A stretch of DNA of 46,128 bases from Bacilli bacterium (GCA_024399115.1 JAKSHZ010000012.1:1-46128), one strand, 5' to 3'. Positions 1 to 9,403 are shown, numbered from the stretch's first letter. Made by a program: numbers and translations. Notes: generated from the letters alone by a model not told the origin.

Positions 1-20
1 TTTTTGTTGCAAAGAAAAAA

Positions 21-49
21 GCTGTTAAGACTTTTCATTTCTTAACAGC
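21..49 (-). terminator. Intrinsic terminator of the EAL gene
   Basis: A perfect 10-bp stem (21-30 with 40-49) is followed, reading on the minus strand, by a T-rich run (complement of 11-20). It lies just past the stop of the minus-strand EAL gene. C/T-rich sequence on the other side may allow weak function on the plus strand as well. Confidence 0.75.
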
Positions 50-82
50 CCCTTTTCTTTGCTTTAATGATTAAACCAAAGG

Positions 83-2023
83 TTATTTTTGGTTATTAAT
101 GAATTCAATGAATTCGTCTTTTGGAAGTGCTTTTGAGAAGTACCAACCTTGGACATATTGGATTCCAAGAGCAGCCATTTCATCGAGTTGTTCTTTTGTT
201 TCTACACCTTCAATAACTGCAGGAATGCCTAATTTATGTAATAAATCAATAACAGCTTCGAGGACCTTCTTCATTGTGCTATCTGCATTTAAGAAGAATC
301 TATCTAACTTAATGATGCTGAAGTCTTTACGGACAATTCTTGAAATATTAGAGTATCCAGTACCGAAATCATCAACTGCAAATGTAAATCCTTCTAAAGT
401 CATATCTTTCATAAATTCTTCAAAGATTTGAGGATATTCAACTGTTGCAGTTTCAGTAACTTCAAAACAAATTCTATTTGGTTGGATATTAAATTTATTA
501 ATAATGCCCATGAATTCTCTGCTTGGATTATTGATAAATTCAGCAGCGGAAATATTAACATCTATTGTTTCAATTTCAGGGTGAAGACTTAAGAATTGGC
601 AAACTTCATGTAAGACAAATCTATCAATTCTATGTGCTAAACCGCGTGATTCTACGATTGGAATAAATTCAGCAGGGCTAATAGGTCCTAATTCATCATC
701 AGTAAATCTAAGCAATGCTTCTGCATGATTAAATTTCTTTGATGCAATGTGATAGATTGGTTGATAGTGCATCTCAAAACCACGGAAGTCCCTATCCATA
801 GCGCGTTTAACTGCTAATTCAACTTCTCTAACTCTAGAAATTGCTTCGATTTCTTTTTGATCAATTCTTACAAAAGATTTATTAGTAGATTTAATTTTAT
901 TATCAAGAGTATTTAAATAATCAAAGAAGTCACTAGCTGATTTGGCGTGTAAATCGCCATTAATAACATAACCTGAAATAGAAAGATCAAAAGTATTGTC
1001 TTGGATTTTCCATTCTTTGTCGAACCTTGATTCGATATCATCTAACCTTGAGTTAAGTGAGACGCTATCTTTAAAGACGATAACAAATCTAGGTCCAAAT
1101 AATCTGAAAGACCAAGCCTTTCCGTTATCTAATTTCTTAAAGAAGTTACCGATTTCTTTATATACGTGGTTACCCATTAAAATACCTAATCTAGCGTTGA
1201 TTTCAGTAATACTACTTACATCACAAATAATCATATTTTGTTTTTTAGAGAAACGAATATCTTGTTTTAAGTAATTAAGAAATGCGTTGTAATTAAATAA
1301 TCCAGATGATTTATCAGTCATTTCTCCTGCATTTGCGAGGTGTTCGTAATTTGCCCAGCATGAAAGAGAAATAGCTAAACCAGTTAAGAGAAGTTGTGGA
1401 TAGAGTATTTGAATAACGATCATTACAACAACAATGAAAACTGAGAAAATCATTGAGAAAATTAATGGTTTTTCGATTTTGTTTTTGAGTTTAAATAAGC
1501 TTACTAGAGTTGCAATGATGTAGAAACCTGTAACTATGTAAATACCAATAAATAGTGGGCCGTGTTTAAAAACACCATCAGTAGCACTGTAATCAATACT
1601 GAAGACCCAATGTGTAAATGGGTTAAGTAAAATAATAATTAAGTAAAGAATAGCAGGAACATAGAAAGGTACTAACTTTTTAAAAGTTTTCTTAGAAACA
1701 CCTGCAATATGAAGTAAGAAAGTAAATAAAAGTACAGGGAATGGGATATGGAAGAAGTAGAATAATTCGTTAATTGCAAAGTTTGCTGCTAGGGAGACAC
1801 TTTCATAATTCGCAAGAAAAATACTTCCTAAAATATCGAAAGATAAATCAAAAATGCCGCAAACAATTGCAGCACCGAAAATAATATTTACTTTAGAAAG
1901 AAACTTTTTACCAACAAGGAATCTAACTAAAAGACAGCACAAGAAAACCAAAGAGCAGAGCTCAACCCAATAGTTATAAGTTGATGAAATGTCGAAAAAA
2001 TTGTTCATCGCTTTGAGTACCAT
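83..2023 (-). CDS. Membrane-bound c-di-GMP phosphodiesterase with degenerate GGDEF and intact EAL domain
   Basis: Predicted 646-residue integral membrane signalling protein. I chose the ATG at 2023 rather than the upstream ATG at 2071 because an AAAGGGG ribosome site lies just before it. About seven hydrophobic segments fill residues 1-230. A GGDEF-fold domain follows (about 245-390), but its signature reads LFGPRF in place of GGDEF near residue 308, so diguanylate cyclase activity should be lost. The EAL domain (about 410-646) keeps its expected residues: EALLRF near 435, the Asn of DVNIS, the Glu of FEVTE, DDFGTGYS near 550, the Lys of IIKLD and EGVET near 604. The likely role is hydrolysis of c-di-GMP to pGpG, with the dead GGDEF as a possible GTP sensor. 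No partner gene lies nearby; the gene is monocistronic with its own terminator. Confidence 0.9.
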   Translation of the reverse strand: MVLKAMNNFFDISSTYNYWVELCSLVFLCCLLVRFLVGKKFLSKVNIIFGAAIVCGIFDLSFDILGSIFLANYESVSLAANFAINELFYFFHIPFPVLLFTFLLHIAGVSKKTFKKLVPFYVPAILYLIIILLNPFTHWVFSIDYSATDGVFKHGPLFIGIYIVTGFYIIATLVSLFKLKNKIEKPLIFSMIFSVFIVVVMIVIQILYPQLLLTGLAISLSCWANYEHLANAGEMTDKSSGLFNYNAFLNYLKQDIRFSKKQNMIICDVSSITEINARLGILMGNHVYKEIGNFFKKLDNGKAWSFRLFGPRFVIVFKDSVSLNSRLDDIESRFDKEWKIQDNTFDLSISGYVINGDLHAKSASDFFDYLNTLDNKIKSTNKSFVRIDQKEIEAISRVREVELAVKRAMDRDFRGFEMHYQPIYHIASKKFNHAEALLRFTDDELGPISPAEFIPIVESRGLAHRIDRFVLHEVCQFLSLHPEIETIDVNISAAEFINNPSREFMGIINKFNIQPNRICFEVTETATVEYPQIFEEFMKDMTLEGFTFAVDDFGTGYSNISRIVRKDFSIIKLDRFFLNADSTMKKVLEAVIDLLHKLGIPAVIEGVETKEQLDEMAALGIQYVQGWYFSKALPKDEFIEFINNQK

Positions 2024-2172
2024 GGAGTTCCCCTTTAACCTACCACTTATTTTAATACGGAAATTTAACAAATGCTCTAAAAAAACAATTTATTTTCTAA
2101 AAATATGCAATTAGGATGAAAAAACAAAGTAAAATCTACTAATATATGGCGACTTTATTTGCATATACTCAC

Positions 2173-2191
2173 ATGTGCATATAACGCACAT
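2173..2191. promoter_or_regulatory. Inverted repeat in divergent spacer
   Basis: ATGTGC, seven bases, then GCACAT forms a perfect inverted repeat in the AT-rich spacer between the divergently transcribed EAL gene and the phosphopantetheinyl transferase gene. Related GCATATA words occur at its left and centre. It could be an operator or a small hairpin. No regulator can be assigned, and the rest of the spacer (2024-2250) shows only AT-rich promoter-like sequence. Confidence 0.3.
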
Positions 2192-2250
2192 ATACATAAA
2201 CATAATTTATTTATTAAAATTACAAATTAAGGTAAAATATCATACATAAT

Positions 2251-2844
2251 ATGGTAAAAATTCTAGTTGGAGACGTTTTAGAAAGTAATATAAAAGAATC
2301 GTTTGATTCTATCTTTGACAGTCTACCTAAATGTAGAAAAGATAGAGTAAATGCTTATAAATGTGAGAAAGACAAAGTCTCATCTCTTTTAGCAAGCAAG
2401 CTTTTATTAGATGGTCTAACTAGTCTTGGCTTCGAAAAGCAAATTCAAAATATTACAACTGACGAAAATGGAAAACCTTATATTCCAGGGAATCCAATTT
2501 ATTTTTCTATCTCTCATAGCGGCACAAAAGCTTTGGCGGTATTTTCAGATTCTCCAATAGGCTGTGATATCCAATTTATGGATGAAAAGGCAATTGGAAT
2601 TGCAGATCATTTCTTCAACGATAGTGAGATACAAGAAATCAATAATGCCAATGATAAAACTGTGGAATTTTTCGAGCATTGGACACTTAAAGAAAGCTAT
2701 ATGAAACTCGATGGTAGAGGACTATCAGTTGGATTAAAAAATATTTTGATTTCTGGTGGAAAAATTGCTGAAAAAAACTATGAATCTCACTCAGAAATTA
2801 TTGATAAATACTATATGATGAGTTTTGTAAGAAAAATTGTATAA
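2251..2844 (+). CDS. 4'-phosphopantetheinyl transferase superfamily protein (Sfp/HetI type)
   Basis: Predicted 197-residue cytosolic enzyme that would move the phosphopantetheine arm of CoA onto a serine of a carrier protein. The family signature is visible: GCDIQ near residue 108 (usual form GxDIE, a Mg2+ ligand) and WTLKESYMK near 149-157 (usual W/FxxKExxxK). The length is typical of a short single-domain Sfp-type protein and longer than AcpS. No polyketide or NRPS gene lies nearby, so it may serve as the fatty-acid ACP activating enzyme. The ribosome site is weak (an AAGG about 20 bases upstream). It stands alone between a divergent gene and an unrelated regulator. Confidence 0.85.
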   Translation: MVKILVGDVLESNIKESFDSIFDSLPKCRKDRVNAYKCEKDKVSSLLASKLLLDGLTSLGFEKQIQNITTDENGKPYIPGNPIYFSISHSGTKALAVFSDSPIGCDIQFMDEKAIGIADHFFNDSEIQEINNANDKTVEFFEHWTLKESYMKLDGRGLSVGLKNILISGGKIAEKNYESHSEIIDKYYMMSFVRKIV

Positions 2845-2989
2845 AAATTCCAAAAAATTAAGAAAAATGTAGAAAATCCCCCTAAATATAGTAAAATGCA
2901 ACCGTTAGTTGACAAAATTCAAACTAGAATTGGTGGTGCAACCGAGCTGCTAAATTATAAGATATTGGCATGAAAAGCGAGGAACGATT

Positions 2990-3763
2990 ATGAATATTGA
3001 AATTGCAAACAGATTAGTTAAATTAAGAAAAGAAAAAGGCATGTCTCAAGAAGATCTTGCAGACGCATTAGGCATCTCACGTCAGGCAGTTAGTAAATGG
3101 GAACGCGCAGAAGCTTCTCCAGATACTGATAACCTCATTTGCTTAGCTAAGTTATATAACATTTCTTTAGATGAGATTTTATCTAGTGATGAATCAGTAG
3201 AAGACATCAGAGAAGAACAAAAAGAAAAAGCAAAAGAAGCTGAACAAGACACTATTGTTGTTGAGGATGGTGAAGATACAATTCACATCGGCAAGCACGG
3301 AATCCATTTGAAAGCTAAAGACGGAAGCCATGTAACAATTAATAGAAAAGGTATACACGCAATTAATAAAGATGGCGTTGAAGTTACAAAAGAAAGTAAG
3401 CCTGGAATCTCAAAATATATTGAAGGCCCATTATTTTTACTCTCAGTTGTTGGCTATATCTTATTAGGAACATATTTACACATGTGGGCTAGCGCATGGA
3501 TTATCTTCCTTGCTCCTGAAATTATCTGTTCTACAATCAGATGCTTCGAAAGAAAGAACCCTAGTAAGTTCAATATGCCATTACTCGCAGTATTCGTCTA
3601 TTTCTTTGTTTGTATGATTATTCCTGGAACAAGTGCTCACTTATGGCATCCAATGTGGGTAGTATTCCTAGCAATCCCAGTTTATTATTCGATCGTTAAG
3701 CCATTCTCTCATGAAGAAGATGACGACGATGACGATGACGATGATGAAGAAGACAAAGACTAA
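2990..3763 (+). CDS. XRE-family HTH regulator with C-terminal membrane domain
   Basis: 257-residue protein. Residues 5-60 form a Cro/CI-type helix-turn-helix, with the recognition region GISRQAVSKWERAEASP, as in many Bacillota regulators. A charged linker (about 68-140) leads to a hydrophobic region with four likely membrane helices (about 148-235). The tail is a run of Asp/Glu. The layout suggests a membrane-tethered DNA-binding protein that senses an envelope or ionic signal; that is an inference. The ribosome site GAGGA is well placed. A TTGACA box at 2908-2913 could be its -35. The target is unknown; the neighbouring GNAT gene is separated by a terminator. Confidence 0.85.
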   Translation: MNIEIANRLVKLRKEKGMSQEDLADALGISRQAVSKWERAEASPDTDNLICLAKLYNISLDEILSSDESVEDIREEQKEKAKEAEQDTIVVEDGEDTIHIGKHGIHLKAKDGSHVTINRKGIHAINKDGVEVTKESKPGISKYIEGPLFLLSVVGYILLGTYLHMWASAWIIFLAPEIICSTIRCFERKNPSKFNMPLLAVFVYFFVCMIIPGTSAHLWHPMWVVFLAIPVYYSIVKPFSHEEDDDDDDDDDEEDKD

Positions 3764-3782
3764 TCCTTAATCGAACTTAAAG

Positions 3783-3809
3783 GCCTTATTCATTTGAGTA
3801 AGGCTTTTT
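3783..3809 (+). terminator. Intrinsic terminator after XRE gene
   Basis: GCCTTA (3783-3788) pairs with TAAGGC (3799-3804) and is followed by TTTTTA. It ends the XRE transcript. Confidence 0.75.
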
Positions 3810-3907
3810 ATTTAACTTAAAACGATTGATGATTTGTCTTGATACCTATTAATAAAGGATTATAATAAGTGAAATTTCTTAAGGAAGAATAGTTAAGGAG
3901 GTACAAG

Positions 3908-4441
3908 ATGGCACTTAGATTAGTTACATTAACAAATGAATATAGACGCCAATTAACTGAAATGTTAGATGAGTGGTCAAAATATAACGAAGAGAATCCA
4001 ACTGCTAATAAATCTCCTTCAGCTATTTTTAATGGCGATTATAAAAATGACTTCGATGTTTACGTCAAAAATATGTACGATTCTGAAGCAGCAATTAAAA
4101 GAGGACACGTACCTGCAACAACATTCTTTTTATACGACGATGAAAGAGATATTTTCATCGGCGCTGCTAACGTTAGACATTACCTAAATGAAGGATTACT
4201 CGCTACGGGTGGGCACATAGGTGATGGAATTAGACCTAGTGAGAGAAGAAAAGGCTATGCAACTATTATGATTAAACTAGCTTTAGAAGAATGTAAAAAG
4301 TTAGGAATCGATAGAGTCTTAATGACTTGTGATATTAACAATATTGGATCTAGAAAATCTATTATCAATAATGGTGGAATCAAAGAAAATGAAGTACCAG
4401 ATGATGGCTCAATCACTGAACGTTATTGGATCAATTTATAA
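3908..4441 (+). CDS. GNAT-family N-acetyltransferase
   Basis: 177-residue predicted acetyltransferase using acetyl-CoA. The acetyl-CoA pyrophosphate-binding motif A is visible as IRPSERRKGYATIMIKLAL (about residues 114-132), the usual R/QxxGxG/A loop of the family, followed by a helix and a DINNIGSRKSI segment matching motif B. The substrate cannot be told; the N-terminal half resembles the small-molecule acetylating YdgE/PhnO-like branch only loosely. The start follows a strong AAGGAGG site. No terminator is evident before the CotH lipoprotein gene 42 bases downstream. Confidence 0.85.
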   Translation: MALRLVTLTNEYRRQLTEMLDEWSKYNEENPTANKSPSAIFNGDYKNDFDVYVKNMYDSEAAIKRGHVPATTFFLYDDERDIFIGAANVRHYLNEGLLATGGHIGDGIRPSERRKGYATIMIKLALEECKKLGIDRVLMTCDINNIGSRKSIINNGGIKENEVPDDGSITERYWINL

Positions 4442-4483
4442 AAATAAATAATCATTTTAATTTTATTGTGCGATACTAAATGT

Positions 4484-6796
4484 ATGAAAACTTTAAAGAA
4501 ATTACCTTTATTATTAATCCCTTTTTTAATTGTGGGATGCACAAAAGATCCTGTTCCAGAAAATCCTAACAAGGAAGATCCTTCTATTACAGATCCTACT
4601 GACAACCCTACAGATAATCCAACCGACAATCCTACTGACAACTCTCCGGTTATTCCTGATCCAGACCCTGAACCAGAGCCAGAACCTGAACCAGAAGCAC
4701 CTGAAGTTGAGTGGTCAAGTGACGCAAACGGACACTTTAAAAAGGTTGAGGTGGATGGTGTTGAGACCATCATCGATAGGGAAGCACATAATTTAGAAAA
4801 TTATTCTTTTATTAACCCTTCAGAACTTGATACAAGAGTTTACGATAAATACGCAAAAGTTAAGGTTAAGCAATGTCCTACTTGTGGATTTATCGCTGGT
4901 GTTAGCAAGGGATTAGAAGTTAATTATCCAAATAGAGAGAAGATTCCTGAAATTAGATTTACATCTCCTTCTGGCACTAGCTTTGCTACAAGTGCAAGAA
5001 GTGACGATTTAGATCGTCCAACAATTTCAGGAAAACTTTCAGTCGCTAATTGTGAAACAGGCATGGAGAAATCTAATTTAACATGCACTATGAAAGTTAG
5101 AGGTAACCAAACTGCTGGATGGGCAAAGAAAGGTTTCGCAATTAAATTAGAAGAAAAAGATAACCTTTTAGGTTTAAATAACGGCAAGAAATTTAAAAAA
5201 TGGGTTCTTTTCGCTGATGCTAAGGATACTGCGTTAGTTAGAACTGGTCTTGGTTTATATTTATCTAAAGCAATTTGTGCTGAAGATGGAATTTGGACTA
5301 GTGACTTTACTCCAGTTAACGTTTATTTAAACGATGAATATTGGGGATATTATTTCTTAGCAGAGCAAAAAGAAAATAAGAAGGGAAGAATCAACCTTCC
5401 TCAATTAGAGGATAGGGATACCCCTGAAGAGCTTTATAAGGGCACTGACATTAGTTATTGTTTCGAATTAGACTATTACGCTACTAATGAAGCAAAGAAA
5501 ACTAATGGCGATCCAACTTTCACAGTTACATATAGTCCTTCAACAGTCGCTCATGGTTTAAAACAAGGTGAAGGTATCGCTAATATTTATTCTCAAATTG
5601 GTATCGTTAAAACATACACAATGTTAACGGATATTAATGATAAGACAACTCAACTTCCTTTCATCAAAAAGAAAGTAGAAGATTCTTATAGAATCCTTTA
5701 TGAAACTGCTATTAATAATAAAGCTATGATGATTAATAGTGCAGGTGAAGTTGTCAACTCAACAGAAACAGATTTAAAGAAGAACTTAACGAATTACTTC
5801 GACTTGAATACTTGGGCAGATGGTTATCTTGTAAATGAAATCTCTGCTACTCCAGACGTTGGATATTCTTCTTTCTATATGTCATATAATAACAACGCTG
5901 ATGGGGACAAGAAATTAAGATTTGAAAACCCATGGGACTTCGACTCTAACTTCGGAAACAGAAACGGATTCATCACTAACGCTGATGATTTATATCTCAA
6001 GAGATGCGCTAACCAATGGTTAAATTTACTTAGTAGAATTGACTTCTTCATGGACATCGTAAAAGAAAAATGGAACAAGTTAAGAGACAGTGGCGCTATC
6101 GATATGTCCCTACACATGATGGAAACATACTTCGATAAGTACGATGATGAGTACCAAAAGAACTTCAAGAGATGGCCAACTAATGACGCCGCTAGCGAAC
6201 TTAGAAATCCATTCAAAAATACTTCTGATTACAAGAAAGCTGAGAAGGAAACAATTAACTGGTTAAGTAAGCGTGTAGACTTTTTAGAGTCTAACTTCGG
6301 TAACAACAGAGTAAGCATTAATCCAAGTGCATACGAAGGAACAGTCGTCAAAGACTATTCAAAATTCAAAGCTAACGCAACTAAATCTAGATATGAAGCA
6401 GAAGATGCAACTTTAACAGGCGGAGCTATTCAAAAAACAAATGATACTGAAGATATTTCTGGTCATAAATATGTTGGTGAATTAGCAAATAACGCTGGTG
6501 CAACAGTTACATTTAACGTGACTTCTCCAAAAGCATGTTCTGCATTATTAACAGTTGGCTTATCTGCTAGAACTGATTCTGACCATGATTTAAGTGATTT
6601 CTTCAACATCTCAGTTAATGGAAAACTTGTAAGTGTTGAAGGCACAATTAAACAAGGAAATGGCAAAGACTTCCATTGCTGGACAACAGTTGATGGAGGC
6701 ATGGTTGACCTCGTTCAAGGATCAAACACAGTTGTGTTTACATCAAAGAATGGATCTACTAATTTCGACTATATAGATTTGTATATTCCTAAGTAG
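4484..6796 (+). CDS. CotH-kinase-family lipoprotein with C-terminal carbohydrate-binding-like domain (paralogue 1)
   Basis: About 770 residues from the ATG at 4484; the TTG at 4466 gives an implausible signal peptide. The start MKTLKKLPLLLIP leads to a lipobox, IVGC. Next come a Pro/Asp linker with DNPT and PEPE repeats, a CPTCG cysteine pair, and a CotH kinase-like domain with MKVRGNQT (from residue 203), the basic KKGFAIKL stretch and the metal-binding NPWDFDS motif (DFD at 485-487). Residues 635-770 look like a beta-sandwich carbohydrate-binding module (family 6/35-like), opening with RYEAEDA. CotH-family proteins phosphorylate secreted proteins (established for spore CotH). The target here is unknown, but the fused binding module suggests a surface partner tied to polysaccharide. 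There is no Shine-Dalgarno; a GATACT -10-like box ends 7 bases before the start, so the message may be leaderless. Confidence 0.88.
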   Translation: MKTLKKLPLLLIPFLIVGCTKDPVPENPNKEDPSITDPTDNPTDNPTDNPTDNSPVIPDPDPEPEPEPEPEAPEVEWSSDANGHFKKVEVDGVETIIDREAHNLENYSFINPSELDTRVYDKYAKVKVKQCPTCGFIAGVSKGLEVNYPNREKIPEIRFTSPSGTSFATSARSDDLDRPTISGKLSVANCETGMEKSNLTCTMKVRGNQTAGWAKKGFAIKLEEKDNLLGLNNGKKFKKWVLFADAKDTALVRTGLGLYLSKAICAEDGIWTSDFTPVNVYLNDEYWGYYFLAEQKENKKGRINLPQLEDRDTPEELYKGTDISYCFELDYYATNEAKKTNGDPTFTVTYSPSTVAHGLKQGEGIANIYSQIGIVKTYTMLTDINDKTTQLPFIKKKVEDSYRILYETAINNKAMMINSAGEVVNSTETDLKKNLTNYFDLNTWADGYLVNEISATPDVGYSSFYMSYNNNADGDKKLRFENPWDFDSNFGNRNGFITNADDLYLKRCANQWLNLLSRIDFFMDIVKEKWNKLRDSGAIDMSLHMMETYFDKYDDEYQKNFKRWPTNDAASELRNPFKNTSDYKKAEKETINWLSKRVDFLESNFGNNRVSINPSAYEGTVVKDYSKFKANATKSRYEAEDATLTGGAIQKTNDTEDISGHKYVGELANNAGATVTFNVTSPKACSALLTVGLSARTDSDHDLSDFFNISVNGKLVSVEGTIKQGNGKDFHCWTTVDGGMVDLVQGSNTVVFTSKNGSTNFDYIDLYIPK

Positions 6797-6816
6797 AATA
6801 AAAAGTTAGAAAGAAC

Positions 6817-6943
6817 AAAATCACAAGAAAAGCATATTTTACGCCTTAATAAATAGTATATTTATGGTGTAGATATTAATTCTTGTGATTTTATTTTTAT
6901 GCAAAAATTACTTTTTTGCGCTTGTATTCATGTCGAAACAAGC
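6817..6943 (+). other. Multi-hairpin spacer element, copy 1 (terminator plus following hairpins)
   Basis: The outer 13-bp arms AAAATCACAAGAA (6817-6829) and TTCTTGTGATTTT (6880-6892) enclose an inner stem ACGCC/GGTGT with an AT-rich tip, and a T-rich tail follows. Two further hairpins come next: GCAAAAA/TTTTTGC (6901-6919) and GCTTGT/ACAAGC (6920-6943). The same architecture recurs at 9404-9526 after the second CotH gene. The first hairpin likely ends CotH1 transcription; the rest may be the leader of CotH2. Confidence 0.65.
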
Positions 6944-6977
6944 AATCGCAAGATATTAAGGAAGGAAGATAATTAAC

Positions 6978-9380
6978 ATGAAGAAAAAATCAAAACTTTT
7001 ACCTCTCTTATGTGTTCCTTTTTTACTTGCTGGATGTGGTGCTACAGATCCTAAAGAACCAAATAATCCAGGTGAAAATGGTGGCTCAGGAGAAGGTGGC
7101 AATAACGGCGGCGATAACGGTGGAGAAGGCGGCCAACAAGGTGGTGGCAATACAGAACATATTCACACATGGGGTACTGAATGGTCTAAAGATCAAGCAA
7201 ACCACTGGCATGAATGTACTGATTCAAAATGTACAGAACGTAATGATTCTGCTGCTCACGTATTCTCTGATTGGATAATTGATTCATATGCTACAGATGA
7301 AACTAGAGAAGTACAAAACCAATTTGGATGGGGTACAACCACTGAAACATACAAAAAAGAAGGTTCGCAACATAGAGACTGTACTATTTGTGGCTATAGA
7401 CATATTTTGCCTGTAACTGATTACAAACCAGAACCAAGTGTATATACTCCAAAATTTAATAGGCAAGGTTATCATATTTTTGATAAAGCACCAACTATTA
7501 AATTCCAGGTAACTGACGATACTAAAGGTGGTACTTCTACAGAATTCGCAACTAAGCCAAACAAATCAAAAGGCGGCGGAGATCCATGGGAAGTTAAAGG
7601 AAAATATATCGTAGATGATTTACCAGGAATTGATTATGACATTGGCGAAGTTACTGGTGGTATGAAAGTCAGAGGTAACTACACAACTGACTATGCAAAA
7701 AAAGGATTTAGAATTAAATTTGATGCGAAACAAAATTTATTTGGTCTAAATAATGGCAAAAAGTTCAAAAAATGGGTCTTATTTGCAGACGTTAAAGACA
7801 CTTCAATGTTAAGAAACGCAGTCTCGTTCTTTATGGCTAGAGAAATGGGAACTGCTAATACTTTCTGCACAGACTTTACACCTGTTCATCTTTATATTAA
7901 CAACCAATATTGGGGTTTATATCAACTAGCTGAACAAAAAGAAGCTAAAGAAGGAAGAATTCCTGTTGCTGAACTTCCAAATGATAATTATACAGGCGTT
8001 GATATTGGCTATACATTTGAATTAGATAAATATGCTTCTGAAGAAGCTGCAAAAGGATTAGATGGTGATCCAACATTCACAGTTCAATATAAACCTGCCG
8101 CAAATAATAAATCACATAGTGGCGAAAATCGTTATAACTGTAATGGTGATATAACAACTTACACATTACTAACAGACGTTGGACCAAGAGACGCAGTTAC
8201 AAAGAGCAATGATCAAGTTAATTTTATTAAAAATAGAGTTGAACAACTTTATGAAATCCTTTATAGAGCAGTTAAAAATCAAGGCGCTAGGGACATTGTT
8301 AATGATGTTTTAGTTAATTCATCAGAAACAAATACAGAAACTCTTATTAGCAAATATTTCGATATTAACACATTCGTAGACTCTTATATATTAAACGAAG
8401 TTTGCACTAATCCTGACATTGGCTATTCTTCATTCTATTTATCATATGATAACTCAGCTACTGGAGATAAGAAATTAAGATTAGATAACCCATGGGACTT
8501 CGATACAGCACTTGGTATTAGACAAGGTACTGTTGAAAATGCGCAAGGATTATTTGCTTCTGAATCTTCAAATATGTGGATCAATTTAATGAGCAAATTC
8601 TCATGGTTCCAAACTAAAGTTAAAGCTAGATGGAATGAATTAAGAGAAGCTAAACTCTTTGAAAGAGCATTAGATATGATCGAAGATTACGCAATCAGCT
8701 ATAAATCTGAATATGCTAAAAACTTTGCAAAATGGACTTCTAATATGGGCTCTAACCCAGAAACTAGTTTTGAAGTTAGAAGAGATATCCAAAAGTTTAA
8801 AACAGAAAGAGAATGCGAAAATCAATTATACGAATGGATGGTACAACGTGTTGACTATCTAGAAACTGTATTTGGAAGCAAAAGAGGAACTTGTGATATT
8901 AGAGATGGTTCAGAAGGACCTGTTAATCCAGGAACAACTGATTACTCTGCTTTCAAAACTAATGCAAATAAAGTTCGCGTTGAAGCAGAGACTGGAAGCT
9001 TAAATGGGAACTGTACTGTAAAAAGCGCATCCAACGAAGGCATTTCAGGCGATAGATATGTTTCAGGATTAAATCCTAATGGTGGTTCTGTTACTATGAC
9101 ATACAATTCTACTAAAGCGACTCAAGCTTTATTGACAGTAGGTTTATCCGCAAGAACAGCAGACTATAATTTAACAGATTTGTTTGACATCACTATTAAC
9201 GGAACAGCATTTTCATCTGATGCTTCAATTCCAGGACAAAGTGGAGATGATAATTTCCACAAATGGACTTCTGTTGATGCTGGCATGATCAACTTAAAAA
9301 GCGGTTCAAACACAATTGTTTTCACCGCAAAACAAAATTCAACAAATTTCGATTATATCGATATGTACATTCCTAAATAG
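6978..9380 (+). CDS. CotH-kinase-family lipoprotein with His/Cys module and carbohydrate-binding-like domain (paralogue 2)
   Basis: 800 residues, clearly paralogous to the preceding gene through the kinase and C-terminal domains. The signal peptide ends in lipobox LAGC. A Gly/Asn-rich linker is followed by a His/Cys-rich module (about residues 60-145: HTWGTEWSKDQANHWHEC, later CTICGY) that also occurs in the endonuclease I lipoprotein. The CotH domain carries MKVRGNYT, KKGFRIKFD and NPWDFDT. The C-terminal 140 residues repeat the EAETGS-type beta-sandwich of paralogue 1 and end in an almost identical NFDYID.YIPK tail. The start is preceded by AAGGAAGGAAG. It probably arose by tandem duplication of gene plus spacer, with the N-terminal linker replaced. 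Confidence 0.9.
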   Translation: MKKKSKLLPLLCVPFLLAGCGATDPKEPNNPGENGGSGEGGNNGGDNGGEGGQQGGGNTEHIHTWGTEWSKDQANHWHECTDSKCTERNDSAAHVFSDWIIDSYATDETREVQNQFGWGTTTETYKKEGSQHRDCTICGYRHILPVTDYKPEPSVYTPKFNRQGYHIFDKAPTIKFQVTDDTKGGTSTEFATKPNKSKGGGDPWEVKGKYIVDDLPGIDYDIGEVTGGMKVRGNYTTDYAKKGFRIKFDAKQNLFGLNNGKKFKKWVLFADVKDTSMLRNAVSFFMAREMGTANTFCTDFTPVHLYINNQYWGLYQLAEQKEAKEGRIPVAELPNDNYTGVDIGYTFELDKYASEEAAKGLDGDPTFTVQYKPAANNKSHSGENRYNCNGDITTYTLLTDVGPRDAVTKSNDQVNFIKNRVEQLYEILYRAVKNQGARDIVNDVLVNSSETNTETLISKYFDINTFVDSYILNEVCTNPDIGYSSFYLSYDNSATGDKKLRLDNPWDFDTALGIRQGTVENAQGLFASESSNMWINLMSKFSWFQTKVKARWNELREAKLFERALDMIEDYAISYKSEYAKNFAKWTSNMGSNPETSFEVRRDIQKFKTERECENQLYEWMVQRVDYLETVFGSKRGTCDIRDGSEGPVNPGTTDYSAFKTNANKVRVEAETGSLNGNCTVKSASNEGISGDRYVSGLNPNGGSVTMTYNSTKATQALLTVGLSARTADYNLTDLFDITINGTAFSSDASIPGQSGDDNFHKWTSVDAGMINLKSGSNTIVFTAKQNSTNFDYIDMYIPK

Positions 9381-9403
9381 GAAATAGTAAACTCAATAAC
9401 TAG

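Noticed and set aside
2928..2945. GGTGGTGCAACCGAG resembles a T-box antiterminator core
   Set aside because: No specifier loop, no terminator and no aminoacyl-tRNA or amino-acid gene follows; the XRE gene is an unlikely T-box target.
3715..3757. GAT/GAC triplet repeat
   Set aside because: It encodes the acidic C-terminal tail of the XRE membrane regulator and stays in frame.
4556..4705. Short DNA repeats that look like a microsatellite
   Set aside because: They encode the in-frame DNPT and PEPE linker of the CotH lipoprotein; a low-complexity spacer of a surface protein explains them.
6899..6976. 25-codon frame between the two CotH genes, possible leader peptide
   Set aside because: No ribosome site, and the homologous spacer at 9481-9564 does not keep the frame; the conserved feature there is hairpin structure.
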